Positions 30,518 through 39,343 of a DNA stretch of 58,672 nucleotides are shown here, piece after piece; position 1 is the first letter of the stretch; every line of letters begins with the position of its first letter. The notes beneath the pieces were generated by a model, which had not been told where the DNA came from, did no database searches, and saw nothing but the letters and a program-made list of their open reading frames with translations. The stretch is taken from positions 1-58,672 of the forward strand of contig NZ_LRTV01000012.1 in NCBI RefSeq assembly GCF_003408845.1, read 5' to 3'. The translations under genes and the position numbers were made by a program. This DNA is from Gardnerella massiliensis. Its GTDB lineage: Bacteria > Actinomycetota > Actinomycetes > Actinomycetales > Bifidobacteriaceae.

Positions 30518-31777
30518 ATGTCAAAAAATGCATATTTAGATGCCGTAAATAAGATTGATGATTCACTAAAATCAAGTGAGGGGCGCAATTTTGTAGTGCG
30601 AAACGTTAGCGTTGTAGACGCGCGCGGAATCGTTCCAAACGCTTGGATTTTAGTTAAAGACGGCGTGATTTTAGAAACGGGCATTTTAGACGAAGACCTT
30701 GCGCTTGCGATTAATGCTTGCGGATTGCGCGCATCTGACTTAAGTGTTGTAGACGGGCGTAGCTGTTTTGCTGCGCCCGGTTACATTGATTTGCACGCTC
30801 ATGGAGCTTGGGAACATTCGTTTGACGACGGCGCCGAAGGGATTGCTATCGCGCGCGCTTACCACATGCTTCATGGCACAACTCGGCAAGTTCTTAGCTT
30901 AATTACGAATCCCCTCAACGTAATGCAGGAAAACTTGCGCGTTGTTAAGCAGGTTATGCAAACGCGACCAGATGTGCTTGGGTCGCATTTGGAGGGACCG
31001 TTTTTGGCGCTGTCTCGAAAAGGCGCTCACGACCCTAATTGTCTAGTGGATCCTACAGCCGAGCGCGTTGAAGCACTGCTGGAGGCAGCAGACGGCACTT
31101 TGCGTCAAATTACTATTGCTCCTGAGCGTGAACATGGCATGGAGGCTATTAAACGTTTTGTTGATGCTGGCGTAATCCCAGCCGTTGGCCATTGCGATGC
31201 GGATTATCAAACTGCTCGCACAGCTTTTAACGCAGGTTCCACGCTTATGACGCACATGTTTAACGCTATGAATGGCATTCATCATCGTAAGCCAGGCCCG
31301 ATTCCTGCAGCCTTGGAAGATTCGCGCGTCACGATTGAGCTTATTAACGACGGTTTCCACGTTGAAAACCCCGTTTTGCGAATGGCGTTTAAGGCAGCGG
31401 CTGGAAGGATTGCGTTTGTAACAGACGCTATGGCCGCCACCGGTTGCGCGGATGGCTCTTATAAGCTTGGAGCACTTGACGTTCAGGTTACAGACGGTCA
31501 TGCAAGGCTTGTTTCTAATGGCGCTATAGCGGGGTCTACTTTAACGTTAGACGTTGCGATTAAGCGCGCTGTTAAAGAGCTTGGCATTGGCTTGCCGGCG
31601 GCAATTGCGGCTGCAACTCTCGTTCCAGCCCGAGCTCTTGGGGTAGATAAGCAGAATGGTATAACTAACGCGCCTTTGGGCTTGGTTGAAAAGGGTTACG
31701 CAGCCGACTTACTTTTGCTTAATTCTGGGACTTTGGCCGTCGAGCACGTTTGGCTAGAAGGCCATAAAATTTCGTAA
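30518..31777 (+). CDS. nagA: N-acetylglucosamine-6-phosphate deacetylase
   Basis: Deacetylates GlcNAc-6-P to GlcN-6-P. Amidohydrolase motifs: DLHAHG (metal His pair), HLEGPFLA (metal Glu), HCDAD, HMFNAM, DGFHV and VTDAMAATG (catalytic Asp). The ATG at 30518 is preferred because AGGTGA lies five bases upstream; a GTG at 30509 is in frame but overlaps that site. It is the last gene of the plus-strand catabolic run. Confidence 0.94.
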   Translation: MSKNAYLDAVNKIDDSLKSSEGRNFVVRNVSVVDARGIVPNAWILVKDGVILETGILDEDLALAINACGLRASDLSVVDGRSCFAAPGYIDLHAHGAWEHSFDDGAEGIAIARAYHMLHGTTRQVLSLITNPLNVMQENLRVVKQVMQTRPDVLGSHLEGPFLALSRKGAHDPNCLVDPTAERVEALLEAADGTLRQITIAPEREHGMEAIKRFVDAGVIPAVGHCDADYQTARTAFNAGSTLMTHMFNAMNGIHHRKPGPIPAALEDSRVTIELINDGFHVENPVLRMAFKAAAGRIAFVTDAMAATGCADGSYKLGALDVQVTDGHARLVSNGAIAGSTLTLDVAIKRAVKELGIGLPAAIAAATLVPARALGVDKQNGITNAPLGLVEKGYAADLLLLNSGTLAVEHVWLEGHKIS

Positions 31778-31839
31778 CGATTGTAATCGTTACATTTAAG
31801 CGTGATGTCACAGTACTCAGGCATCACCATTGAAGATAA

Positions 31840-31871
31840 AAGAACCGCTCCGTAAATAAGAGCGGTTCTTC
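31840..31871. terminator. Bidirectional terminator between nagA and the GntR regulator
   Basis: AGAACCGCTC (31841-31850) and GAGCGGTTCT (31860-31869) form a perfect 10-bp stem with A-rich and T-rich flanks. It serves two convergent transcription units. Confidence 0.9.
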
Positions 31872-31895
31872 TATTTGTGCGTTCGTTTTGTAAGA

Positions 31896-32687
31896 TTAAT
31901 TCTTCTTTAGTCTGTGTAACAAAATGGATTGGATTGGTTCGTAGTGAGAATTTACGGCTTGTCTATATCCATCTGCGTCTCCCGCAATAGCCGTTTTAAG
32001 CATAAGTTCGTGCGCTCTAGCGGTTTTTTCAAGCTCGTCCGAAACTTCCAGCCCCAATTGTGGCAAAACAGCCATATGCACAAGCCACAAGCATCGCACG
32101 AATTGCTCTGCAATCGTATTGTTTACCGCGCGCAAAATGCCCGTGTGGAACGCAATGTCTTGTTCCAAGAACGTTTTTCCAGCATGCGCTTCTTTAGTCA
32201 TTATTTCCGAAAGCGCCTCCAGCTCTGGATGCTGCGTTCCTTTAAGCGACTCAACCACCTTATCCGCACATCCAAGGTCTAGGAATTTTCGCATTTCTAC
32301 AACGTTACTCAAGTCTTCAAAATTCTTATTAATGGAGATTAAGGAGCGAAAAGCGAGTGTTTCCACCATTGGGTCCAAAGATAGCGAGCCAACAAACATG
32401 CCTTTTCCTTGCTTAACTTCCACAATGTTAAGTGCTTCCAGCTTGCGAATCGCCTCGCGCACCGATGACCTTGATGCGCCAATCAAATTGCATAGCATTG
32501 GCTCAGTTGGCAGCATGTCTTTGGGTTGCAAGCGTTCTCTTAAAATAAGCGATCTGATTGCATCCATCGTTTCGTCGCAACGTTTTCTTGCAACAATTGG
32601 AGCGGAATTAGAGCTTGCTTGCAATAACGATAAGCGGTCTAGTGTTGTCATCTCGTCGTCTTCGCAGCTGCTAAATGTCTCTTCCAT
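31896..32687 (-). CDS. nanR: GntR/FadR-family regulator, probable NanR
   Basis: Transcription factor with an N-terminal winged helix (about residues 40-105: LILRERLQPKDMLPTEPMLCNLIGASRSSVREAIRKLEAL in family order) and a C-terminal all-helical FCD ligand domain (about 120-255). AAAGGAG precedes the ATG. Its first 17 bases overlap the end of the sialidase gene, so the two are co-transcribed. Position between the sialidase and the catabolic genes, plus the three similar operator candidates, make it the likely sialic-acid regulator. Confidence 0.88.
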   Translation of the reverse strand: MEETFSSCEDDEMTTLDRLSLLQASSNSAPIVARKRCDETMDAIRSLILRERLQPKDMLPTEPMLCNLIGASRSSVREAIRKLEALNIVEVKQGKGMFVGSLSLDPMVETLAFRSLISINKNFEDLSNVVEMRKFLDLGCADKVVESLKGTQHPELEALSEIMTKEAHAGKTFLEQDIAFHTGILRAVNNTIAEQFVRCLWLVHMAVLPQLGLEVSDELEKTARAHELMLKTAIAGDADGYRQAVNSHYEPIQSILLHRLKKN

Positions 32688-35385
32688 TTTGGCTCCTTTC
32701 AGTTCGCGTGAGTCTTCTCTCTTTTATTTCTTCCATTTTTTCGTTTTTGTGTACTTCGTTTTTGTGTACTTTGTTTTTGAAACCTGTGTGCAAACTATCT
32801 TGTTGCCAAAGCGAGGAATCTATTGTTGTTATATAAATTCCAGTAGTCTCTCTTTCCCACAGTAGTTGCAAAGTTCGTTTATTGCTAGAGCTAAGGCATT
32901 GATAAACGTGGTGGAACGGGTTTATACACACGCTTTTTGCCCATGTTTTTCCACCGTCAAAGCTAAATCTCACAACTCCGCGACCGCGGTACGGCATCAT
33001 TTGGCTTGCGTTTGCAAACGCTATGCAGTCGGCGGTTTCTGCGTTTTCTGCATTTTCGCTGCTTAAACAGGTTGCGCTCGGCTGGCTGAATATCTCTGGC
33101 AAACTTGTGTCAAAAATCAGCTCGCTCCAAGTTTCTCCGCAATCTTGACTAATAGCTTTGCCTACACATCCCGAGCGATTTTGATTGCGGAAGAAAGCTA
33201 GAATATCGCCATTTTTGCGTTCAACAAACACAGTTTCGGAGCTTGTGGCATCGTCGTCTTGCATTGTTGCAGGGTCTACGATTTTTCCGTTGATTAATCG
33301 CCCTTCGTTAATCATTTTGCCTCGGCTCCACGTTTTGCCGTCATCGTCCGAAATAAGCGCTCCCGAAGAGTAGTGCGATTTGCTTTGGCCGCTGCAGTAG
33401 AATGGCACGAGTATTCTGCCGTAATGTTTTTCGCTGTGCCTAATAACAATTCCGTTCCCAGGGCACACTCCCGCAAAGCTCATCCATGGCTCCTTAACCA
33501 TGTGGTCGATTAAGCGTGGTGCGCTCCATGTTTTGCCGTCGTCGTCCGAGTAGATTTGCGCTATATAACACGTTTTTTCGGCAAATAATGGCTGACTTTC
33601 GCTTGCAATTGCTGGCGATTTCCATATGTCCCACGTGGAACAGTCGCAAGTTTGATTACTGTGCGAGTTATTGCGTAAGTCATTGTGTAAATCGCCATTC
33701 AAATCGCCATTTTTTATGCTTCCGTCTGGGAAAACTAGCCACTTTGTTGCGCATTCTTTTTCGCTAGAATCGCATGGCAATTTTACGGCCGCGCTTGCGT
33801 CCATCGCTGCCGCGTAGTTGCCTCCTAAGCGGTCTATAAGCTTGATTCTTCCGCATGCGTCTACGCCTACAGCGGTTTTACAATTTGTTAGCCCAATTCC
33901 GCCAGGATTAATGTCGATTAATACGTTAATTCTTTCACTTTTGCCTTCTGGGTCTAAAACAGGGCAGGAATCGATTGCGCTCGCGCCCAGTTTTCCAAGG
34001 TTTTTGCCAGGCATGTTGATTACGGTTTGCAAAGGCCCCCACGTTTTGCCGCCGTCCGCGGACCGGCGAATCACAAAGTTTATGTGGTTTGGAGCGTCGT
34101 TTGAAACGCTTGTTCGCTGGTCTGCTCCTGCGATTAGTGTTCCCATGTGCGTTTTTACAAGAGACGGTATTCTGTAGCTGCGAGAGCCCGCATATCCCGT
34201 GTCAAATAGTGCGGTTGTTACAAGCGGTTTTACTTTTGATATTCTTTGGATTTGGCCTTCGGTTAGTGCGCTAAAGTAGATTCCGCCTGTTCTAGCTTCT
34301 CCCATTAATCGCACTCCGCGCAAGTCTTCGCCAATGCTTACGGCGTTTAATTCTGGTATGTTTGCAAACCAGAATTGTCCTATGTTGTGCGACTGGCTGT
34401 ATCCGTCTACGTAAATGTCGATTGCTCCGCGATTTGCGCGAATAATCAAGTCGTGCCATTCGCCGTCGTCAACGCTTGCTGCTGCTTCGATTACGCTTTT
34501 TACGCACGTTTCGCTGTCGATTAGCGTGATTTTTATGCCTTCTGGCCCTGCATACACGCTTATTTTTTCGCTAGATTCTAGATTAGTTTTTGTTCCAACA
34601 GTTCCAGCAGCAAAAAGCACTCCATGTTGGCCCGGGCCGCGCAATCTAAATTGAATGTGCAGCGTTCCGATCGACTTGCAAGATACGCGTTTTATGTCTC
34701 TTGCGCAAATCGTAGGTCCTGCAAACCATATGTCTGGCTGTGCTTGAGTGGCCGAATTTGCGATTTCTTCTGGATTTGGCAAGTGGTTTGAGTAGTAAAG
34801 GTCGTAGATTTGCGAAGATTCTGCCTGTGCTGCACACACTTCGGCCGCTTTTTCGCTCACTCTTTGCGGCCCAAGATTCGTTGCGCTCGCAAAGCATTGG
34901 TATCCGTCTAAATAGAATCGGCTTCCAAAACTTCCGTACGTTATTGCAAAATCGTGTTCGCGCCCATCGCATGCGCCTAGCGCATCTTCCATGTGCAGTG
35001 CAATTTCTTTCGCGCCATTTGCATCTGCGCTATCTTCTAAAAGATTTTGCGCAATAAGTAGTGGAGAATCTTCTTTAATACTTATTTTTATTATTGGAGT
35101 TGCGTGCTCTTGATGCGTGGAAGCTTGCGATTTTTGCGCGGGCTTAACATTTAATAAATCGCAATTCGCATTTGCTACAAATTTGAACCTTATTATTCCT
35201 TCGTTTTGATTTATTCCATCGTTTTTATCTTTACGATTGATGCTCGATGCGTTTTCGCTATATTCTTTGATTTCGCTAGTTGGTGTAATTTTTATTGTGG
35301 CATGGTTGAATCGCGTGTGCTCCGAACCTGCGATATTTACTATATCTACACTTAGGTTCGTCGTCTTCGTTGAACGACGTTCCAT
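32671..35385 (-). CDS. nanH1: GH33 exo-alpha-sialidase without signal peptide (NanH1-like)
   Basis: Releases terminal sialic acid. The catalytic beta-propeller spans about 395-860: SYRIP (Arg405 of the arginine triad), five Asp boxes (442-449, 613-620, 679-686, 746-753, 808-815), the Glu of SSETVF (Glu717) and the catalytic Tyr in YQCLS (Tyr828). Residues about 225-385 form a jelly-roll (sialidase N-terminal/LamG-like) domain. The N-terminus is polar, with no signal peptide, and there is no LPxTG or membrane anchor, so the enzyme is predicted cytosolic, as reported for Gardnerella NanH1 (sialidase A). The C-terminal tail has a duplicated VHKNE. GGAGG lies seven bases before the ATG. It is co-transcribed with the GntR regulator. 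Confidence 0.93.
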   Translation of the reverse strand: MERRSTKTTNLSVDIVNIAGSEHTRFNHATIKITPTSEIKEYSENASSINRKDKNDGINQNEGIIRFKFVANANCDLLNVKPAQKSQASTHQEHATPIIKISIKEDSPLLIAQNLLEDSADANGAKEIALHMEDALGACDGREHDFAITYGSFGSRFYLDGYQCFASATNLGPQRVSEKAAEVCAAQAESSQIYDLYYSNHLPNPEEIANSATQAQPDIWFAGPTICARDIKRVSCKSIGTLHIQFRLRGPGQHGVLFAAGTVGTKTNLESSEKISVYAGPEGIKITLIDSETCVKSVIEAAASVDDGEWHDLIIRANRGAIDIYVDGYSQSHNIGQFWFANIPELNAVSIGEDLRGVRLMGEARTGGIYFSALTEGQIQRISKVKPLVTTALFDTGYAGSRSYRIPSLVKTHMGTLIAGADQRTSVSNDAPNHINFVIRRSADGGKTWGPLQTVINMPGKNLGKLGASAIDSCPVLDPEGKSERINVLIDINPGGIGLTNCKTAVGVDACGRIKLIDRLGGNYAAAMDASAAVKLPCDSSEKECATKWLVFPDGSIKNGDLNGDLHNDLRNNSHSNQTCDCSTWDIWKSPAIASESQPLFAEKTCYIAQIYSDDDGKTWSAPRLIDHMVKEPWMSFAGVCPGNGIVIRHSEKHYGRILVPFYCSGQSKSHYSSGALISDDDGKTWSRGKMINEGRLINGKIVDPATMQDDDATSSETVFVERKNGDILAFFRNQNRSGCVGKAISQDCGETWSELIFDTSLPEIFSQPSATCLSSENAENAETADCIAFANASQMMPYRGRGVVRFSFDGGKTWAKSVCINPFHHVYQCLSSSNKRTLQLLWERETTGIYITTIDSSLWQQDSLHTGFKNKVHKNEVHKNEKMEEIKERRLTRTERSQNGRDI

Positions 35386-35432
35386 TTTAGTCCTCCATGA
35401 CCGTAAAAATTAAAACCACTATGTTTTAACAC

Positions 35433-35446
35433 ATATGACGTCTTAT
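35433..35446. promoter_or_regulatory. Candidate NanR operator, site 3
   Basis: ATATGACGTCTTAT, a near-palindrome with one mismatched pair around GACGTC. It lies just downstream of the sialidase promoter's -10 box and 48 bases upstream of the sialidase start. Confidence 0.6.
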
Positions 35447-35456
35447 GACATCTACT

Positions 35457-35485
35457 TATTTAGTCTATCACATATTTTTAAGCAA
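35457..35485 (-). promoter_or_regulatory. Promoter of the sialidase-regulator unit
   Basis: Minus strand -35 TTGCTT (35480-35485), 17-base spacer, -10 TAAATA (35457-35462). Operator site 3 follows within about ten bases of the -10 box. Confidence 0.6.
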
Positions 35486-35527
35486 ATGCACAATTGTTGT
35501 ACATGATGTTGCAATATGATGCTACAA

Positions 35528-35557
35528 AATAAAAAAACGTTGAAATATCAACGTTTT
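35528..35557 (-). terminator. Terminator after tRNA-Leu
   Basis: On the minus strand AAAACGTTGA and TCAACGTTTT form a stem followed by a T run, directly after the tRNA gene. Confidence 0.85.
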
Positions 35558-35565
35558 ACAAAGAG

Positions 35566-35648
35566 TGCGAACGGCGGGACTTGAACCCGCACGAGTATAC
35601 ACTCACTGCCACCTGAAGACAGCGCGTCTACCATTCCGCCACGTTCGC
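35566..35648 (-). tRNA. tRNA-Leu (anticodon CAG)
   Basis: An 83-base class II tRNA. Acceptor stem GCGAACG/CGTTCGC, the Leu-type D-arm GGCGGAATGGTAGACGC, anticodon stem CTGTC/GGCAG around loop TTCAGGT (CAG), a variable arm, and T-arm GCGGGTTCAAGTCCCGC. The CCA end is not encoded. Confidence 0.96.
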
Positions 35649-35722
35649 ATACAAAGTGCAAGGCTACCATACTTGATATAAACTCGCAATATTTAGCCTA
35701 GCGTTTTGTACTCAAATTGCTC

Positions 35723-37024
35723 TCAGCCTTTTGAACCGTTTTCGTAATAATGCGCAAGAGTTTCGTCGCGGAACTCCTCAAAATATCCGCCGTCAATAGA
35801 AGCACGAATATCGTCAAGCAACTTCACAAAGAAACGCTCGTTATGAATAGTCGCAAGCGTAAAACCGTTCATTTCGCTAGCTCGCAACAAATGATCCACA
35901 TACATTCGAGAATAATGCGTGCAAGTGTAGCAATCGCAACCTTCCTCAAGCGGACGCTGGTCATGCTTAAATTCAGCACGCTTTACGTTATAACGACCAT
36001 GACGAGTGAAAATCGCACCATTGCGTCCACAACGAGCTGGGGCTACGCAATCAAATGTATCTCCACCGTTCTCTACGCACGCAAAAATATCGTCGACTGC
36101 AGCAATACCAAGCACGTGTCGAGGCCTGTTTTCCGGCATCGCGTCACAAATCCATGCGCAAGTATCTCCAATAATTCGCTTTTCAATAGCGCCACCAATA
36201 CCAACGCCATCAAAATCTAGCGAAGCAATCTGCTCAGCTGCATGCCTACGTAAATCCTCATAATTAGCGCCCTGAACTACACCATACAATGCCTGATACG
36301 GCTTACCAACGCGCTCCTCAGTCAAACGCTGATGCTCAGCAACACAACGCTTAGCCCAACGGAATGTACGCTCAACTGATTCTTCCTGGTAGCGACGAGT
36401 ATTCATTAAAGTAGTAAGCTCGTCGAAAGCAAACATAATATCCGCACCAAGTTTATGCTGGATTCCCATAGAAATTTCGGCACTAAAACGGTGCTTGGAT
36501 CCGTTAAGAGGAGACTTAAAAGTTACGCCGTCCTCGTCAACGAAAGCCATACGCTCCTTGCCGGCCGCAATAACATCATCCGACTTCATGCCAGTAACGT
36601 CCATTGCAAGCGTTTTCTTAAAACCAGCGCCTAAAGAAAGCACTTGGAAGCCACCAGAATCCGTAAAAGTTGGCTTATCCCAGTTCATAAACTTTCCTAA
36701 ACCGCCAGCTTCGTCAAGAACATCCGCACCCGGACGCTCATACAAGTGAAAAGCGTTAGAAAGCATGCACTGCGCGCCTAAATCTTTAATAGTTTCAGGC
36801 AATACTGCCTTCATCGCAGCTTGCGTCGCAACCGGCACGAACGCAGGAGTTTGAATATCTCCGTGAGGCGTGTGAATTACGCCAGTGCGTCCGTAACGAG
36901 CGCCGTCGCGACCCTTACCTTCAGCAGTATTGGAAAGTCGCGTTTTAGTTGTAAACGAAAATTCTTTGCGGTCACCAGGCTTCCCAGGCTCGGCTCCGCG
37001 TGGATGTTCAAGAAGACTTGTCAT
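35723..37024 (-). CDS. tgt: Queuine tRNA-ribosyltransferase
   Basis: Exchanges guanine-34 of GUN-anticodon tRNAs for a 7-deazaguanine. Catalytic TDSGGFQV (Asp122), the nucleophile region near GGDTFDCVAP, and the zinc site CDCYTC followed by a His about 26 residues later (TIHNERFF) are present. The N-terminal about 40 residues are longer than in E. coli Tgt. AAAGGA is only one to two bases before the ATG, so initiation may be weak or the start slightly different. No other queuosine genes are in the window. Confidence 0.95.
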   Translation of the reverse strand: MTSLLEHPRGAEPGKPGDRKEFSFTTKTRLSNTAEGKGRDGARYGRTGVIHTPHGDIQTPAFVPVATQAAMKAVLPETIKDLGAQCMLSNAFHLYERPGADVLDEAGGLGKFMNWDKPTFTDSGGFQVLSLGAGFKKTLAMDVTGMKSDDVIAAGKERMAFVDEDGVTFKSPLNGSKHRFSAEISMGIQHKLGADIMFAFDELTTLMNTRRYQEESVERTFRWAKRCVAEHQRLTEERVGKPYQALYGVVQGANYEDLRRHAAEQIASLDFDGVGIGGAIEKRIIGDTCAWICDAMPENRPRHVLGIAAVDDIFACVENGGDTFDCVAPARCGRNGAIFTRHGRYNVKRAEFKHDQRPLEEGCDCYTCTHYSRMYVDHLLRASEMNGFTLATIHNERFFVKLLDDIRASIDGGYFEEFRDETLAHYYENGSKG

Positions 37025-37301
37025 ATCCTTTACTTTATTAGAAGCCCTGACGAGTAAAACTAAAAGTTGCTACGAAAACAAAGTAATACTATTTATAAAC
37101 TGACGAAATTTGCGAACCAACGTAACTTACAAAATTCGCGATGATATATGCAAATACCTATTTTGGAGACAATCGCTAGCTAATTTACGGGTTTTTTATT
37201 GTGAATTGTTCAGGAAATTTTAAGAACGAGAAGATTAACTCGTATTAAGAATAACTGCATGGTTTATTATGTTGTGTTAAGAATATTTTTAAGGAGGATG
37301 A

Positions 37302-39170
37302 ATGGCTGACGATATTTATGATGCTCATCAGCAAGAATTCAACGAGTCTAACCAGATTCAAGGCAATCAAGATAATCAGCCTTACGCTCCCCAGCCCCAG
37401 CCGCAGCCGCAGTCGCAGTCGCAGCAAGAAGCTCAACCGGAAGCAGAACAGCAGACTCAGCAAATAACGCAGCAAAACACACAGCAACCTCAGCAAATGC
37501 AACCTGCGCCGCAACTGCCGCAACCGCCACAAACGCAGCAACCGCAAATATACAGTCCTGCTCCAGAATTCGGCGCTTATGGCCCTGCTCGCACAGATAA
37601 CACGGGCGCAGCAAACAGCGCAATTACCGGCAATACGCAAGACGCACAAAACACACAAAATGGATTTAACGGCGACGCCACGCGCGAAGGCAACACTAAC
37701 GATACGTTACCTATACCGTTTGCCAATTTGCAACATACGAGCAACACATTTGGAAATCCTTACGAATCTAACGAAAATCCGAATGTTGTAAACGGCGCCA
37801 ACAATGCAGCTGCAAACAACACGGATCCTAACGGGGAGCCGTACAATACCAGCAACAACAACGCAAACGGCACAACGGCACCAAAGCTTCGCAATAAGAA
37901 CGTAGTATCCCCTGTTTTCACTGCCATTATTTCCGCTGCAATTTCAGCAATAGTATGCTTAGTAGTGGTAGCTTTTGCCATTTCTCAAGGACTTATTGCA
38001 CTTCCGGAAGCAGGATCCTTGGCTAACGTTGGCACAAATAATTCGGCACGAGGAACGGCAATAGTCAAAGGCGCAAATGCCCCAGATTGGCGAAACGTTG
38101 CACGTCAAGTCTCCGGATCTGTAGTATCCATACAAACACGTTTGGAACGTGGCATGGGCAAAGGCTCCGGCGCAATCATTAGCTCTAAAGGCTATGTCGT
38201 GACCAACAATCACGTAATCGCTGGCGCAAAACAGATTCAGGTCACGCTCTCCAATGGGCAAATGTATTCAGCAACTTTGGTGGGCGCAGATAAAACAACC
38301 GACTTGGCAGTGCTCAAACTCAACAACGCGCCAAGCAATCTGAAGGCAGCACAGTTCGCCGACTCCAACAATCTTGCGGTAGGTGAGCCGGTTATGGCAA
38401 TTGGCAACCCACTCGGCTACGACGACACAGCAACCACTGGTATTGTGTCAGCATTAAACCGACCAGTATCTGTTATGGATGACCAAAGCCGTTCCGAAAT
38501 CGTAACCAACGCAGTACAAATCGACGCAGCTATTAACCCTGGAAATTCAGGCGGCCCAACGTTTAACGCAGCAGGACAAATTATCGGTATCAACTCCTCC
38601 ATTGCAGCAACATCTGCACAAGGCGGCACCGCTGGTTCTATTGGTATCGGCTTTGCAATTCCAGCGAACTTAGTAAAACGCGTAGTTTCAGAAATTATTA
38701 AAAAAGGTTCCGTTAAACACGTAGCTTTGGGAATTATGATTAAAAGCGTAGCCGTTGAATCAAACGGAATTACCCGCGGAGGTGCGCAAATCGCCTCAGT
38801 AAACCAAGGCTCTCCTGCAGCAAAGGCTGGTTTGCAAGCCGGTGACACTATTGTAGCCTTCGACGACAAGCCGGTGACTAACAATTACGCTCTGCTCGGG
38901 TACGTGCGCGCTACAGCGTTCAACGAAAAGGCCACACTTACGGTAGTGCGCGGCGGAAGTACGCTGAAACTACGGGTGACATTTAACCAAGAAGAAGCAG
39001 CCGTTAATGGCGCCAATCGTCAAGAAAGCCAGTTCAATAAGAACAAGAAGCGCCATAGCTTGCGCAATAAGCATGGCAATAGTTCCGATGACGACGATGA
39101 TGACATGCAGCAGCGTGGAGACGACGATGGAGATGACGGCGGAATTTTTGATCCGTTTGGCTTCTGGTAA
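37302..39170 (+). CDS. HtrA/DegP-family membrane serine protease with PDZ domain
   Basis: Surface-facing protein-quality protease. Order: a Gln/Asn/Pro-rich cytoplasmic segment (1-200), one membrane helix (about 203-228), trypsin-like domain with His304 (TNNHVIAG), Asp334 (DLAVLKL) and Ser416 (GNSGGP), a PDZ domain (about 470-575), and a basic then very acidic tail with a run of six Asp (about 595-622). A strong AAGGAGG site precedes ATG 37302. The Gln-rich region is encoded by imperfect CAGCCGCAG-type repeats (37390-37560). It is monocistronic. Confidence 0.94.
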   Translation: MADDIYDAHQQEFNESNQIQGNQDNQPYAPQPQPQPQSQSQQEAQPEAEQQTQQITQQNTQQPQQMQPAPQLPQPPQTQQPQIYSPAPEFGAYGPARTDNTGAANSAITGNTQDAQNTQNGFNGDATREGNTNDTLPIPFANLQHTSNTFGNPYESNENPNVVNGANNAAANNTDPNGEPYNTSNNNANGTTAPKLRNKNVVSPVFTAIISAAISAIVCLVVVAFAISQGLIALPEAGSLANVGTNNSARGTAIVKGANAPDWRNVARQVSGSVVSIQTRLERGMGKGSGAIISSKGYVVTNNHVIAGAKQIQVTLSNGQMYSATLVGADKTTDLAVLKLNNAPSNLKAAQFADSNNLAVGEPVMAIGNPLGYDDTATTGIVSALNRPVSVMDDQSRSEIVTNAVQIDAAINPGNSGGPTFNAAGQIIGINSSIAATSAQGGTAGSIGIGFAIPANLVKRVVSEIIKKGSVKHVALGIMIKSVAVESNGITRGGAQIASVNQGSPAAKAGLQAGDTIVAFDDKPVTNNYALLGYVRATAFNEKATLTVVRGGSTLKLRVTFNQEEAAVNGANRQESQFNKNKKRHSLRNKHGNSSDDDDDDMQQRGDDDGDDGGIFDPFGFW

Positions 39171-39231
39171 ATTGAATAACTACCCGCACAACAGCGCAGT
39201 CAATCGTGCTGAAAATGCGGATTAGTTAAAC

Positions 39232-39283
39232 AAATACGCCCCGAAAGTAAGTTCATACAACTTGCAGTCGGGGCGTATTTTTA
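39232..39283. terminator. Bidirectional terminator after the HtrA gene
   Basis: AATACGCCCCGA (39233-39244) pairs with TCGGGGCGTATT (39268-39279), followed by TTTT, with an inner AAGTT/AACTT stem. Confidence 0.9.
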
Positions 39284-39343
39284 TCTATTTTTTATTTATT
39301 TTTTATTACTCGATTTGCGCTTCGTCGATTTGCGCTTTACTGA

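Noticed and set aside
32119..32865. 248-codon frame on the plus strand
   Set aside because: Antisense to the GntR regulator and the sialidase end; Ser-rich shadow with no motif.
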